5,278 nt of DNA from JALXCG01 sp026991065 [NCBI: Gemmatimonadota bacterium]. Lineage in GTDB: Bacteria > GCA-2686955. Below the pieces are notes generated by a model. That model did not search any database, was not told where the DNA came from, and was given only the letters and a program-made list of their open reading frames with translations. The translations under genes were made by a program, and so were the position numbers. The DNA is taken from assembly GCA_026991065.1 (NCBI GenBank), contig JALXCG010000536.1:1-5278 (forward strand), read 5' to 3'. This document shows positions 1 through 5,278 of this stretch, piece after piece; the stretch's first letter is position 1; each line of letters opens with the position of its first letter.

Positions 1-2101
1 TGCCGCCATCGGCCTCGACCAGGAGCCCGCGGCGATCCTTCTCGGCCCCGGTGAAAGCGCCGCGCAGATGGCCGAAGAGTTCCGCTTCAAGCAGGTCCCG
101 CGGTACCGCCGCGCAGTTCACAGCGACAAAACGCCCGCCGGAGCGCCGCCCCCGATCGTGCAGGGCGCGGGCGATCAACTCTTTGCCGGTGCCGGATTCG
201 CCGAGGATGAGAACAGGGATTTCGGTGTCCTTGATCATCTCGACCAGATCGAGAACCCGCAGCATGGCAGCCGTGCAGGTAACCAGGGGAGTGTGACGCG
301 CCGCCGGGCGTGGCAGGCGGGCGAACGTGAATCGCTGCTTGTCGCCGCCGCCGCTGGCGATCGGCTGTTTGCGCAGTATTGAACCAAGGCCGTTGGCCAC
401 CAGAGAGCAAGAGTGCAAGTCTGTGGTCGTGAAGGGGCGGGGTGGGGAGCCCAAGGGCCTTTCCAGGTAGAGAACTCCCTGCAGGAGACCGTTCTGGCGC
501 AGTGGCAGCAGCATGGTGCTTTGCTCCGGAGCGTTGGTCCGGATCTCCGCCGCCGCCGGGACGGTTGCCCAGATTGAGGCGGCAAGCTGCTCCGCCGCCG
601 AGTTGCTGAACCCGCTCTTGACCAGCACGGTGGGGGCGGCGTCGCCATTCGCCACGAGTAGAAGAACCCGCTCTGCTCCGGTGCGCGAGCGGGTGGTGGC
701 CACCATCTGCTCCACGGCCGTGCGCGGGTTTTCAGCCTGCAGACCGCTGAAAAGCGTTTGCAAAGTCGTCGCGTCCGCGCGGAAAGCGGCGCTGATCTCC
801 TTCTCGATGCGCAACTTTTCGCGGTCGAGTTCGGCCGCAATGGCGGCGAGCAAAGCGATCTCTCGCGGCACTTGCTCAGCTTGTGCGCCTTCAATCCGCA
901 ACCGCAGCTCTTCCAGCCGGGCCAGCCCCGCGTCCGGTGCCGCACGCGCGGTCGCAATGGCTTGCAACGTTTCGACCTCTAGCGCGCAGGCGGGTACGTC
1001 GAGCCGGGTGGCGAGGGCGAGTGCGTTTTGCAGGAGCCGGTGGAGTTGATGCGACGGCAATGGATGCGGCCGCTGGAGCAGCGCGCGGGCATGGTCGGCG
1101 TAGAGGCGGAAGCCGACAAAGGCGGTGGATTGCGGGGCGACCCACTGGGCCGCCTGGTCGAAAGTGGCCGTGGCCGCGGCGAATTCGCCACGCGCTTCCA
1201 AAGCCAGTGCCAGCACCCGCAGGATCGAGACACGGCGCCCCGGCTCCACTTCGGGATCGAGGCGATCGAGCATGTCGCGCAGGATGGTGATCGCCCGACC
1301 CGGGCGCTCGCCGCGCTGCACGATTGCATGTGCCAGCACGGTCCGGATCTCCATCGCGAGGTCGTTCGACTGGAGCTTTTCAGCATTGATGTAGAGCGCT
1401 TTGCGCAGCAGCCTCGCCGCCCGGGCCGGGTCGCCGCCGAGCTTGGCTTCGACTCCCCGCAGCATGAGGTAGCGGGCGTGCAGCTCTGGATGATGACTCA
1501 CTGCGCCGACCTCGCGAATCGCCTGCAGAAGCGCGCTCAAGCCCGGCAGATCGCTCAAAGTACTGCGACCCGTGGCCGCGTTCATCAGCGCCAGGAGATG
1601 GTCGCGGGTTCGGCCCAACTCGCGGAAAACCGCGGCGGCGCGCTCCAGCTCCGCATCGGCCGCCAGGTAGTGGCCCTTCTGCTGATGGGCCAGGGCCAGA
1701 TTGAGCCGCAACCTGGCGCGGGCCTGCGGACGCTTGCAAAGGGCCAGCGCCCGCCCGAGGAGTTGCAGCGCGAGATCGGGTTGGCGCCGTACGATCGCCA
1801 CGCTGCCCAGATCCTCCCAGGCCATCGATTGGCGGCGAATGTCGCCCGCCTCCTCGAAAAGAACCAAGGCCGTGCGGGCGGAACGCTCCGCACTCTCCGG
1901 CCGGTGGCGAAGTAGATCGAGGCTCACCGAAAGGTGATGCAGGCGCCCGCGGAGGATCAATCCGGCGCTGCCGTCGGCGGCCGCGACCTGATGGCTATAG
2001 AGAGCCAGCGCCCGGTTGATCAGGCCACAGGCGCGCGCCAGGTCCCCTTGCATTTTCGCCGTTCGCGCGGCGTTCAGGAGTTGCTCGGCAGCGGGCCTCA
2101 T
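1..2101 (-). CDS. Sigma-54-dependent transcriptional activator with TPR-like and GAF sensing domains (3' part beyond window)
   Basis: Activator of RNA polymerase holoenzyme carrying sigma-54; cytoplasmic, ATP-driven. 700 residues are visible without a stop from the ATG at 2101. Residues about 20-330 are an alpha-helical TPR-like array (clearest repeats near 97-125, 132-165, 211-240, 290-320). A charged helical, probably coiled-coil linker follows at about 392-440, then a GAF-like domain at about 445-575 ending in a typical LLPLRQNGLLQGVLYLERP strand pair. The AAA+ domain starts near 605: Walker A GESGTGKE at 634-641 and the sigma-54 contact loop GAFTGA at 681-686, within FGHLRGAFTGA. The window stops at EADGG, just before the expected Walker B; the expected Fis-type helix-turn-helix is not visible. 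No receiver or FHA domain precedes the GAF, so input is probably ligand or protein binding rather than phosphorylation (inference). The start is supported by GGGAG six bases upstream and by the ATGA overlap with the preceding small gene. Family assignment is very secure; target genes and signal are unknown. Confidence 0.95.
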   Translation of the reverse strand, partial: MRPAAEQLLNAARTAKMQGDLARACGLINRALALYSHQVAAADGSAGLILRGRLHHLSVSLDLLRHRPESAERSARTALVLFEEAGDIRRQSMAWEDLGSVAIVRRQPDLALQLLGRALALCKRPQARARLRLNLALAHQQKGHYLAADAELERAAAVFRELGRTRDHLLALMNAATGRSTLSDLPGLSALLQAIREVGAVSHHPELHARYLMLRGVEAKLGGDPARAARLLRKALYINAEKLQSNDLAMEIRTVLAHAIVQRGERPGRAITILRDMLDRLDPEVEPGRRVSILRVLALALEARGEFAAATATFDQAAQWVAPQSTAFVGFRLYADHARALLQRPHPLPSHQLHRLLQNALALATRLDVPACALEVETLQAIATARAAPDAGLARLEELRLRIEGAQAEQVPREIALLAAIAAELDREKLRIEKEISAAFRADATTLQTLFSGLQAENPRTAVEQMVATTRSRTGAERVLLLVANGDAAPTVLVKSGFSNSAAEQLAASIWATVPAAAEIRTNAPEQSTMLLPLRQNGLLQGVLYLERPLGSPPRPFTTTDLHSCSLVANGLGSILRKQPIASGGGDKQRFTFARLPRPAARHTPLVTCTAAMLRVLDLVEMIKDTEIPVLILGESGTGKELIARALHDRGRRSGGRFVAVNCAAVPRDLLEAELFGHLRGAFTGAEKDRRGLLVEADGG

Positions 2102-2397
2102 GAGTCACTCCCGCGCGGCCGGCGGACCGGTTTTTTGCTCGTCTCGCGCGTCGCGCTGAGCTGCTTCAGGCGAGCGGCGATCCAGCGCTGCCGGAGGTCC
2201 GGCCCGGAGGAGTCGCCGGAGCGGCCATAGTTGCAGATGATTCTGCCGCGATGCTGGTCGGTATCGTCGTCGGTTGCCGGTATGTTCGAATGATAGTCGT
2301 CGGCCTGGACGCGCCCGGGAAGGAGAGTGAGCAGAAGTAGCGGAAGCCATGCAAAGGAAACACTGCGCAGTTGAATCCGGATGCTACGATGCGCCAT
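2098..2397 (-). CDS. Small secreted protein of unknown function, coupled to the sigma-54 activator
   Basis: A 99-residue protein that I do not recognise. The N-terminus is a convincing Sec signal peptide: basic n-region (His3, Arg4, Arg7, Arg11), hydrophobic core at about 13-26 (VSFAWLPLLLLTLL) and a likely cleavage after VQA at 30-32. The mature chain would be about 67 residues: an acidic, Asp-rich start (33-47), a central patch with the only cysteine (Cys55, in IICNYGRSGD), one short possible helix (about 68-80) and a basic tail rich in Arg, Lys and Pro (84-95). A single cysteine away from the cleavage site argues against a lipoprotein and against an internal disulfide. AAGGAG six bases upstream is the best ribosome-binding site in the window, and together with the signal peptide it supports a real gene. 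The TGA (2100-2098) overlaps the ATG of the activator, so both belong to one transcript. It could be a periplasmic partner or a target of the same regulation; neither is shown. Confidence 0.75.
   Translation of the reverse strand: MAHRSIRIQLRSVSFAWLPLLLLTLLPGRVQADDYHSNIPATDDDTDQHRGRIICNYGRSGDSSGPDLRQRWIAARLKQLSATRETSKKPVRRPRGSDS
2108..2112 (-). promoter_or_regulatory. Shine-Dalgarno GGGAG of the sigma-54 activator
   Basis: On the minus strand GGGAG lies six bases before the ATG at 2101, inside the last codons of the upstream small gene. It fixes the start of the activator. It also means the activator can be translated both by re-initiation after the overlapping TGA and by direct ribosome binding. 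Confidence 0.6.
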
Positions 2398-2403
2398 CGT
2401 TTT

Positions 2404-2409
2404 CTCCTT
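2404..2409 (-). promoter_or_regulatory. Shine-Dalgarno AAGGAG of the small secreted protein
   Basis: A perfect AAGGAG on the minus strand with a six-base A-rich spacer (AAAACG) before the ATG at 2397. It decides the start and is the strongest evidence that this short reading frame is translated. Confidence 0.75.
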
Positions 2410-2473
2410 CCGAAGAATTGGGCCGGCCGACCGGCGCTCGTTGGGGGGCGCGGGGGCACGGCTGTTCTTTCAT

Positions 2474-2479
2474 ATTATA
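2474..2479 (-). promoter_or_regulatory. Candidate -10 box TATAAT for the minus-strand operon
   Basis: An exact TATAAT on the minus strand, striking in such GC-rich DNA. It would start transcription near 2467, giving a leader of about 70 bases before the small secreted gene. The hexamer 17 bases upstream (TCGCCA) is a poor match to TTGACA, so the promoter would be weak or activator-dependent. The overlapping TATTAT on the other strand could serve the rightward operon. Confidence 0.4.
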
Positions 2480-2529
2480 GAATCAAAAGAGTGCTTTGGC
2501 GATGGTCGCAGCTGGTCTTGACCATTGCC

Positions 2530-2533
2530 GGGA
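2530..2533 (+). promoter_or_regulatory. Shine-Dalgarno GGGA deciding the start of the SEC-C protein
   Basis: GGGA followed by an A-rich six-base spacer precedes the ATG at 2540. The only other in-frame start after the upstream in-frame stop (TGA at 2519) is TTG at 2525, which lacks a purine-rich site before it. The ATG is therefore preferred. Confidence 0.5.
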
Positions 2534-2539
2534 AAACCA

Positions 2540-4969
2540 ATGGCAGAACTCATCGAAGGCACCCTCCTGAACGATCTCGAATCGATTCGGTCGGTGGCCT
2601 CTCTTCCCAGTCAAGAAGCGCGCATGTGGACCACGCTGGTGTTGCCTCTGCAGCGCGACGCAGAGGCGGCCGCCGGGCTCCTCATCGACCAACTGCAAGA
2701 TCGTTCGGCACGGGTGCGCGAGGCTGCGCTATCCGCCCTGGCGCGGGTTGCCCCCCTGCTCATGGAGCCGCTCACGGCGGACCGGGAGGAGGTGCTGCGG
2801 AACCATGTGGCGCACTCGCTCCCGCCTGGTGATCGCCGCGGTTTGACTGTGGCGCGGCTGCTCGTTCCACACCAATTCGGTAGAATCCTGAAGGCGCAAC
2901 TGGAGCAGGCGCAGCGCTTGGAGCACCTGCCGCGGTTGCTGGTGGATGAAAGCGCAAAGTGGGCGATCTCGCGCCTGGATGGGGATCTGCTGACCGGCGT
3001 ATTCTCCGCCCTGGATAGTTACGTGGCCAAAAGCGTGGCGGAGGAGTTTGACGCCCGGGCCGTTCTCGCCGGGGCGGCGGTGATCCTTGATGAGCCGCGT
3101 GCGGCGCGTCTGTTGCTCGCGGCCGCCGCGGAGGGGTTGGGGCGCTCTTCGCCATCGGCGGTCGATGCCGCGATTTTGCTTTTCATCACCAATCAGTTGG
3201 GCCTGGGTGCCGCCAATCCGAAGAACCTGCCGGAGCTGCGCGAGCTGGTGTCGCCGCGCCCGGCGATCGCCCTGGAGTGGCTGGGGCGTGCTCTGGAGCG
3301 CCTGGCCAAGGCCGGCGTCGAAGTGCGGGGGCTGCGCAAGCTGGCGACCGAGGGGCGCTGGGCCATGGTGCAGAGAGCGCTGCTGGAGGATATCGACGAT
3401 CTGATCGATACCGCCGGCGCGGGCACCCGACTGGCCGCCGCGCTCATGGAGCAACTGGAGGAGCGCCGCCTGGCCGGCGCGATTCCCGTGGCGATGCGCC
3501 CCTGGGCGAGTGTATTGGCGGCTGCGGCACGCCTGCGGATTCTGCGTGCGCGGGAGTTGGGGGGAACCGGTGCGCCCGCCGCGCCCCTGCTCGCCCCCGG
3601 CGCGGATCTTCTGGTGGTATTGGAGAGCATCGAAGGGGGTGGACGGGAGCTGAACGAGCGCTTCGGGCTGGCGACTCGCGCCCTGCGTCTGGCCGGCGCG
3701 ACCGGTGAGCGGGAGCATGCCGCGCGGGCCCGGGAGTTGTTGCGCCAGAAGGCGGAGTTCTGGCACGGCGCGGAGCAGGAACCGCTGGCTCAGATCGGGC
3801 TCTATCTGCTCGCCGCGAGCGGCGACACGAGGGCTCTGGGCATCTTGAAAAGAGGGATCCTGGAGCCGGAGGCGACCGCCGGCATGTTCAACGCCATGAG
3901 CCTCGCCGTGGCGATCGTGCCGGAATCTCTCGGGCCGCTCGTGGAGTCACTGCTGGCCGGGCCGGAAGGCTGGAAGATCGCGCGCGGCCTGCAGCTCGCG
4001 CGGAATCTACCGGCGCGCTCCGGCTGGGCCGAGTGGCTGGACCGCAACTGGGAGGAGTTCGCGCGATTGGAGATGGACAGCCTGGTGCAGCTTGCCGTTC
4101 GGGTACGCGATCCGCTCATGGTCAAGCGCCTGGGCGCCGAGGCCCAACCCGGTGCCAGCGAAGTGACCCACAGCGCACTGTTGCTGGCGGCCGCGCAAGA
4201 GGCACCGGAGGAAGAGGTGGAACGTCTGCGGGGGATTCTGCGCGATTCACCGGTTCTTGCCGGAGCCGGGCGGGTGATCGATTGTCGCTGCGACTCCTGT
4301 GGCCGGATCATGGAGTACAGGATCGACCGGGCAGTGATCGATCGCGCGCTTTTCCAGGCCAGTGGTGGCAGCCAGGGATTCCTGCCGGGGCCCGAACTGA
4401 CCTGCCGGCGCTGCGGCGCGGTCGATGAGATGGTTCCCCTGCCCGGGGTGGCCTGGTCGGCGATCTATTCCGACGAGATCGAGTGGCGCGAGATCGATCT
4501 GCGGGCCGCCGATCCGCCCCCGCGGACGGTGCGCGCCTTTCTCGATGATTATGCCGGTGCCGATGGGCGCAGTACCCGGGCCGGTCGCCTGGCGGTCCTG
4601 GGGCGCGGCGATGCGGCGCTGGCCCTGATCGATCTCGACCCGGAGCAGGACCAGGATCTGTTGGGGGTGCTTCTGCTGCTGGAAACCGGACACACCGAAC
4701 TGGCGGCGGAGGCCCTCCGGAAGGCGCGGGCCGCCCTGGACGGAACCGATTCCGCGAAACGGCGAGAGGAACTACGCACCGCGCTCAACGTGGTTGCCCA
4801 GGTGCTTGCCGTGGAGCATTCGGGGGCGCCGTCCGCGAGCGCCGAGGAGGAGTTGTGGGAGCGTCGGGATCCGGTCAAGACCCATGCGCGACCGCGCCGC
4901 AACGATCCCTGTCCCTGCGGCAGCGGGCGCAAGTACAAGCAATGCTGCTTGCGGCGAGTGTCACGGTGA
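2540..4969 (+). CDS. Large helical-repeat protein with internal zinc-ribbon-like cluster and C-terminal SEC-C motif
   Basis: An 809-residue, probably cytoplasmic protein: no signal peptide or membrane segment is visible. The first 570 or so residues are almost wholly helical, rich in Ala, Leu, Arg and Glu, in HEAT-like pairs; the clearest is DRSARVREAALSALARVAPLL at about 54-74. A cysteine cluster follows: Cys582, Cys584 and Cys587, then Cys622 and Cys625 (two CxxC knuckles about 34 residues apart), as in a zinc ribbon. After it, about 663-735 is again helical and TPR-like. The C-terminus has the basic stretch ARPRRNDP and then CPCGSGRKYKQCC (791-803), the CxCx8CC form of the SEC-C zinc motif known from the SecA tail, where it binds SecB and ribosomes. 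SEC-C is also found in many unrelated proteins, so a link to secretion is only a hypothesis. There are no SecA ATPase motifs, so this is not SecA. The TGA overlaps the GTG of the following exported protein. The gene is real; the biochemical role is unknown. Confidence 0.9.
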   Translation: MAELIEGTLLNDLESIRSVASLPSQEARMWTTLVLPLQRDAEAAAGLLIDQLQDRSARVREAALSALARVAPLLMEPLTADREEVLRNHVAHSLPPGDRRGLTVARLLVPHQFGRILKAQLEQAQRLEHLPRLLVDESAKWAISRLDGDLLTGVFSALDSYVAKSVAEEFDARAVLAGAAVILDEPRAARLLLAAAAEGLGRSSPSAVDAAILLFITNQLGLGAANPKNLPELRELVSPRPAIALEWLGRALERLAKAGVEVRGLRKLATEGRWAMVQRALLEDIDDLIDTAGAGTRLAAALMEQLEERRLAGAIPVAMRPWASVLAAAARLRILRARELGGTGAPAAPLLAPGADLLVVLESIEGGGRELNERFGLATRALRLAGATGEREHAARARELLRQKAEFWHGAEQEPLAQIGLYLLAASGDTRALGILKRGILEPEATAGMFNAMSLAVAIVPESLGPLVESLLAGPEGWKIARGLQLARNLPARSGWAEWLDRNWEEFARLEMDSLVQLAVRVRDPLMVKRLGAEAQPGASEVTHSALLLAAAQEAPEEEVERLRGILRDSPVLAGAGRVIDCRCDSCGRIMEYRIDRAVIDRALFQASGGSQGFLPGPELTCRRCGAVDEMVPLPGVAWSAIYSDEIEWREIDLRAADPPPRTVRAFLDDYAGADGRSTRAGRLAVLGRGDAALALIDLDPEQDQDLLGVLLLLETGHTELAAEALRKARAALDGTDSAKRREELRTALNVVAQVLAVEHSGAPSASAEEELWERRDPVKTHARPRRNDPCPCGSGRKYKQCCLRRVSR
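4883..4948 (+). other. SEC-C zinc-binding motif region within the large repeat protein
   Basis: Encodes the basic lead-in and the motif NDPCPCGSGRKYKQCC. The four cysteines (791, 793, 802, 803) give CxCx8CC, and the conserved Gly-Ser-Gly turn and Lys-Tyr-Lys between the ligand pairs are intact. The match to the SEC-C family pattern is essentially perfect, so zinc binding is very likely. Only six residues follow, so the motif is a free C-terminal tail as in SecA. Confidence 0.9.
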
Positions 4970-5278
4970 GGCGCATCGGCGCGATCCGGTTGCGGCGCTG
5001 TCTCACCCTGCTCGCTCCGGCGCTTCTGGCGCTGGCGCCGGCGCCCGCGAAGAGCGTTGCGACCACCCTGCCGGCAAGTCGGGAGGTAACCTGGAAGCCG
5101 GTGGCCCGCTGGCGTTTTCCACGCCTGGTGGAGCCTTCGGCGCTGGTCGTCAGTCGCCAGTATCCGGGGGTGCTGTGGACAGTCAATGATTCCGGCGGGC
5201 GGGCGGAGCTGTTTGCGCTGACCCTGGATGGAGAACCGATCGCCCGGGTGGAGGTGCGCGGCGCGCGCAACCGCGATT
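4966..5278 (+). CDS. Exported protein, probable beta-propeller/phytase-like family (5' part only)
   Basis: The first 104 residues are visible; the gene continues beyond the window. The start chosen is GTG at 4966, whose GTGA overlaps the stop of the upstream gene, with GGCGAG seven bases before it. ATG at 4942 in the same frame is the alternative but gives an unusually long n-region. The N-terminus is a Sec signal peptide: RRIGAIRLRR, then a hydrophobic core (about 12-26) and likely cleavage after APA at 26-28. The mature part reads like a first propeller blade: EPSALVVSRQYPGVLWTVND, then SGG, a strand ending in LFALTLDGEP and RVEVRGARNRD. From memory this pattern (self-described 'reading shows an NDSGG, then a calculated or stored value, then GARN.DWED') occurs in secreted proteins annotated as hypothetical, WD40-like or phytase-like; I expect Trp-Glu-Asp next. 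Location would be periplasmic or extracellular. The export call is strong, the fold call moderate, and no catalytic function can be assigned. Confidence 0.8.
   Translation, partial: MRRIGAIRLRRCLTLLAPALLALAPAPAKSVATTLPASREVTWKPVARWRFPRLVEPSALVVSRQYPGVLWTVNDSGGRAELFALTLDGEPIARVEVRGARNRD

Larger units (their letters stand above)
2398..2539. promoter_or_regulatory. Divergent intergenic region between the two operons
   Basis: This 142-base region is the only non-coding stretch in the window, and transcription of both operons should start in it. It contains the only AT-rich island (about 2466-2490) flanked by very GC-rich DNA. The island carries TATAAT on the minus strand, and TATTAT (2473-2478) and TAGAAT (2478-2483) on the plus strand. 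None of these has a good -35 match at 16-18 bases, so transcription may need an activator or an alternative sigma factor. A short hairpin-capable repeat GCCGG-CCGA-CCGGC (2422-2435) lies in the predicted leader of the small secreted gene; in DNA this rich in G and C it may be chance. I see no riboswitch or terminator. Confidence 0.5.

Noticed and set aside
1028-1915. A 295-residue plus-strand reading frame opposite the sigma-54 activator
   Set aside because: It is antisense to a gene whose frame is proven by Walker A and GAFTGA in one unbroken 700-residue translation. It has no ribosome-binding site or recognisable domain, and long antisense frames are expected in GC-rich DNA.
2422-2435. Short inverted repeat GCCGG-CCGA-CCGGC as an operator or terminator
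   Set aside because: A five-base stem made only of G and C is common by chance in this DNA, and no T-run follows it on either strand.
2166-2459. A 97-residue minus-strand frame overlapping the small secreted gene
   Set aside because: It lies in another frame of the same strand, has no signal peptide or good ribosome-binding site, and would exclude the well-supported 99-residue frame.
2517-2522. TTGACC as a -35 box for the rightward operon
   Set aside because: A -10 box 17 bases on would lie inside the coding sequence beyond the ATG at 2540, leaving no leader for the ribosome-binding site.
2513-2528. Possible sigma-54 promoter (TGGTCTT then TTGC) upstream of the SEC-C gene
   Set aside because: The GG and GC elements are separated by 11 bases instead of the strict 10, and the predicted start would fall at the start codon itself. 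Sigma-54 promoters tolerate spacing changes poorly.
2729-3766. A 345-residue minus-strand reading frame opposite the SEC-C protein
   Set aside because: The translation is a low-complexity Gln/Arg/Gly-rich chain typical of a complementary-strand shadow. The plus-strand gene over the same DNA has a clear domain structure.
3400-4640. Repeated GATCGAT strings inside the SEC-C gene
   Set aside because: They sit in frame as the Ile-Asp codon pair ATC GAT in different protein contexts with irregular spacing, so they reflect codon choice rather than a DNA repeat.

Overview
The window is a compact, GC-rich stretch (roughly two thirds G+C by eye) holding four protein-coding genes arranged head to head around one short intergenic region of 142 bases. 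Both outer genes run off the ends of the window. There are no tRNA, rRNA, CRISPR, insertion-sequence or phage signals. Sigma-54 activators with TPR and GAF sensing domains, a large SEC-C repeat protein and strong G/C bias at third codon positions suggest a GC-rich, diderm-type bacterium such as an Acidobacteriota, Myxococcota/Deltaproteobacteria-like or Gemmatimonadota-like lineage. This placement is an inference and no marker gene settles it.

Left half (minus strand, read from about 2480 down to 1): a TATAAT element lies in the only AT-rich patch of the window. About 75 bases downstream starts a 99-residue secreted protein with an excellent Shine-Dalgarno. Its TGA overlaps the ATG of the next gene (ATGA). 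That next gene is a TPR-GAF-AAA+ sigma-54-dependent transcriptional activator, of which 700 residues are visible. The frame is confirmed by Walker A (GESGTGKE) and the sigma-54-contacting GAFTGA motif. The window ends just before Walker B and the DNA-binding domain.

Right half (plus strand, 2540 to the end): a large (809-residue) helical-repeat protein carries two separate cysteine clusters, an internal zinc-ribbon-like set and a C-terminal SEC-C motif (CPCGSGRKYKQCC). It is coupled by a GTGA overlap to a secreted protein whose visible N-terminus resembles exported beta-propeller/phytase-like proteins (LWTVNDSGG).

Together this looks like two divergent, translationally coupled gene pairs, each joining a cytoplasmic protein to a secreted one: secreted small protein plus cytoplasmic transcription factor, and cytoplasmic zinc/repeat protein plus exported propeller-like protein. 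Whether the two pairs work together is not shown by the sequence. No sigma-54 promoter with correct spacing was found in the intergenic region, so the regulator's targets probably lie elsewhere. I see no clear evidence for an undescribed system. The most interesting leads are the uncharacterised secreted protein coupled to the regulator and the double-zinc SEC-C protein.
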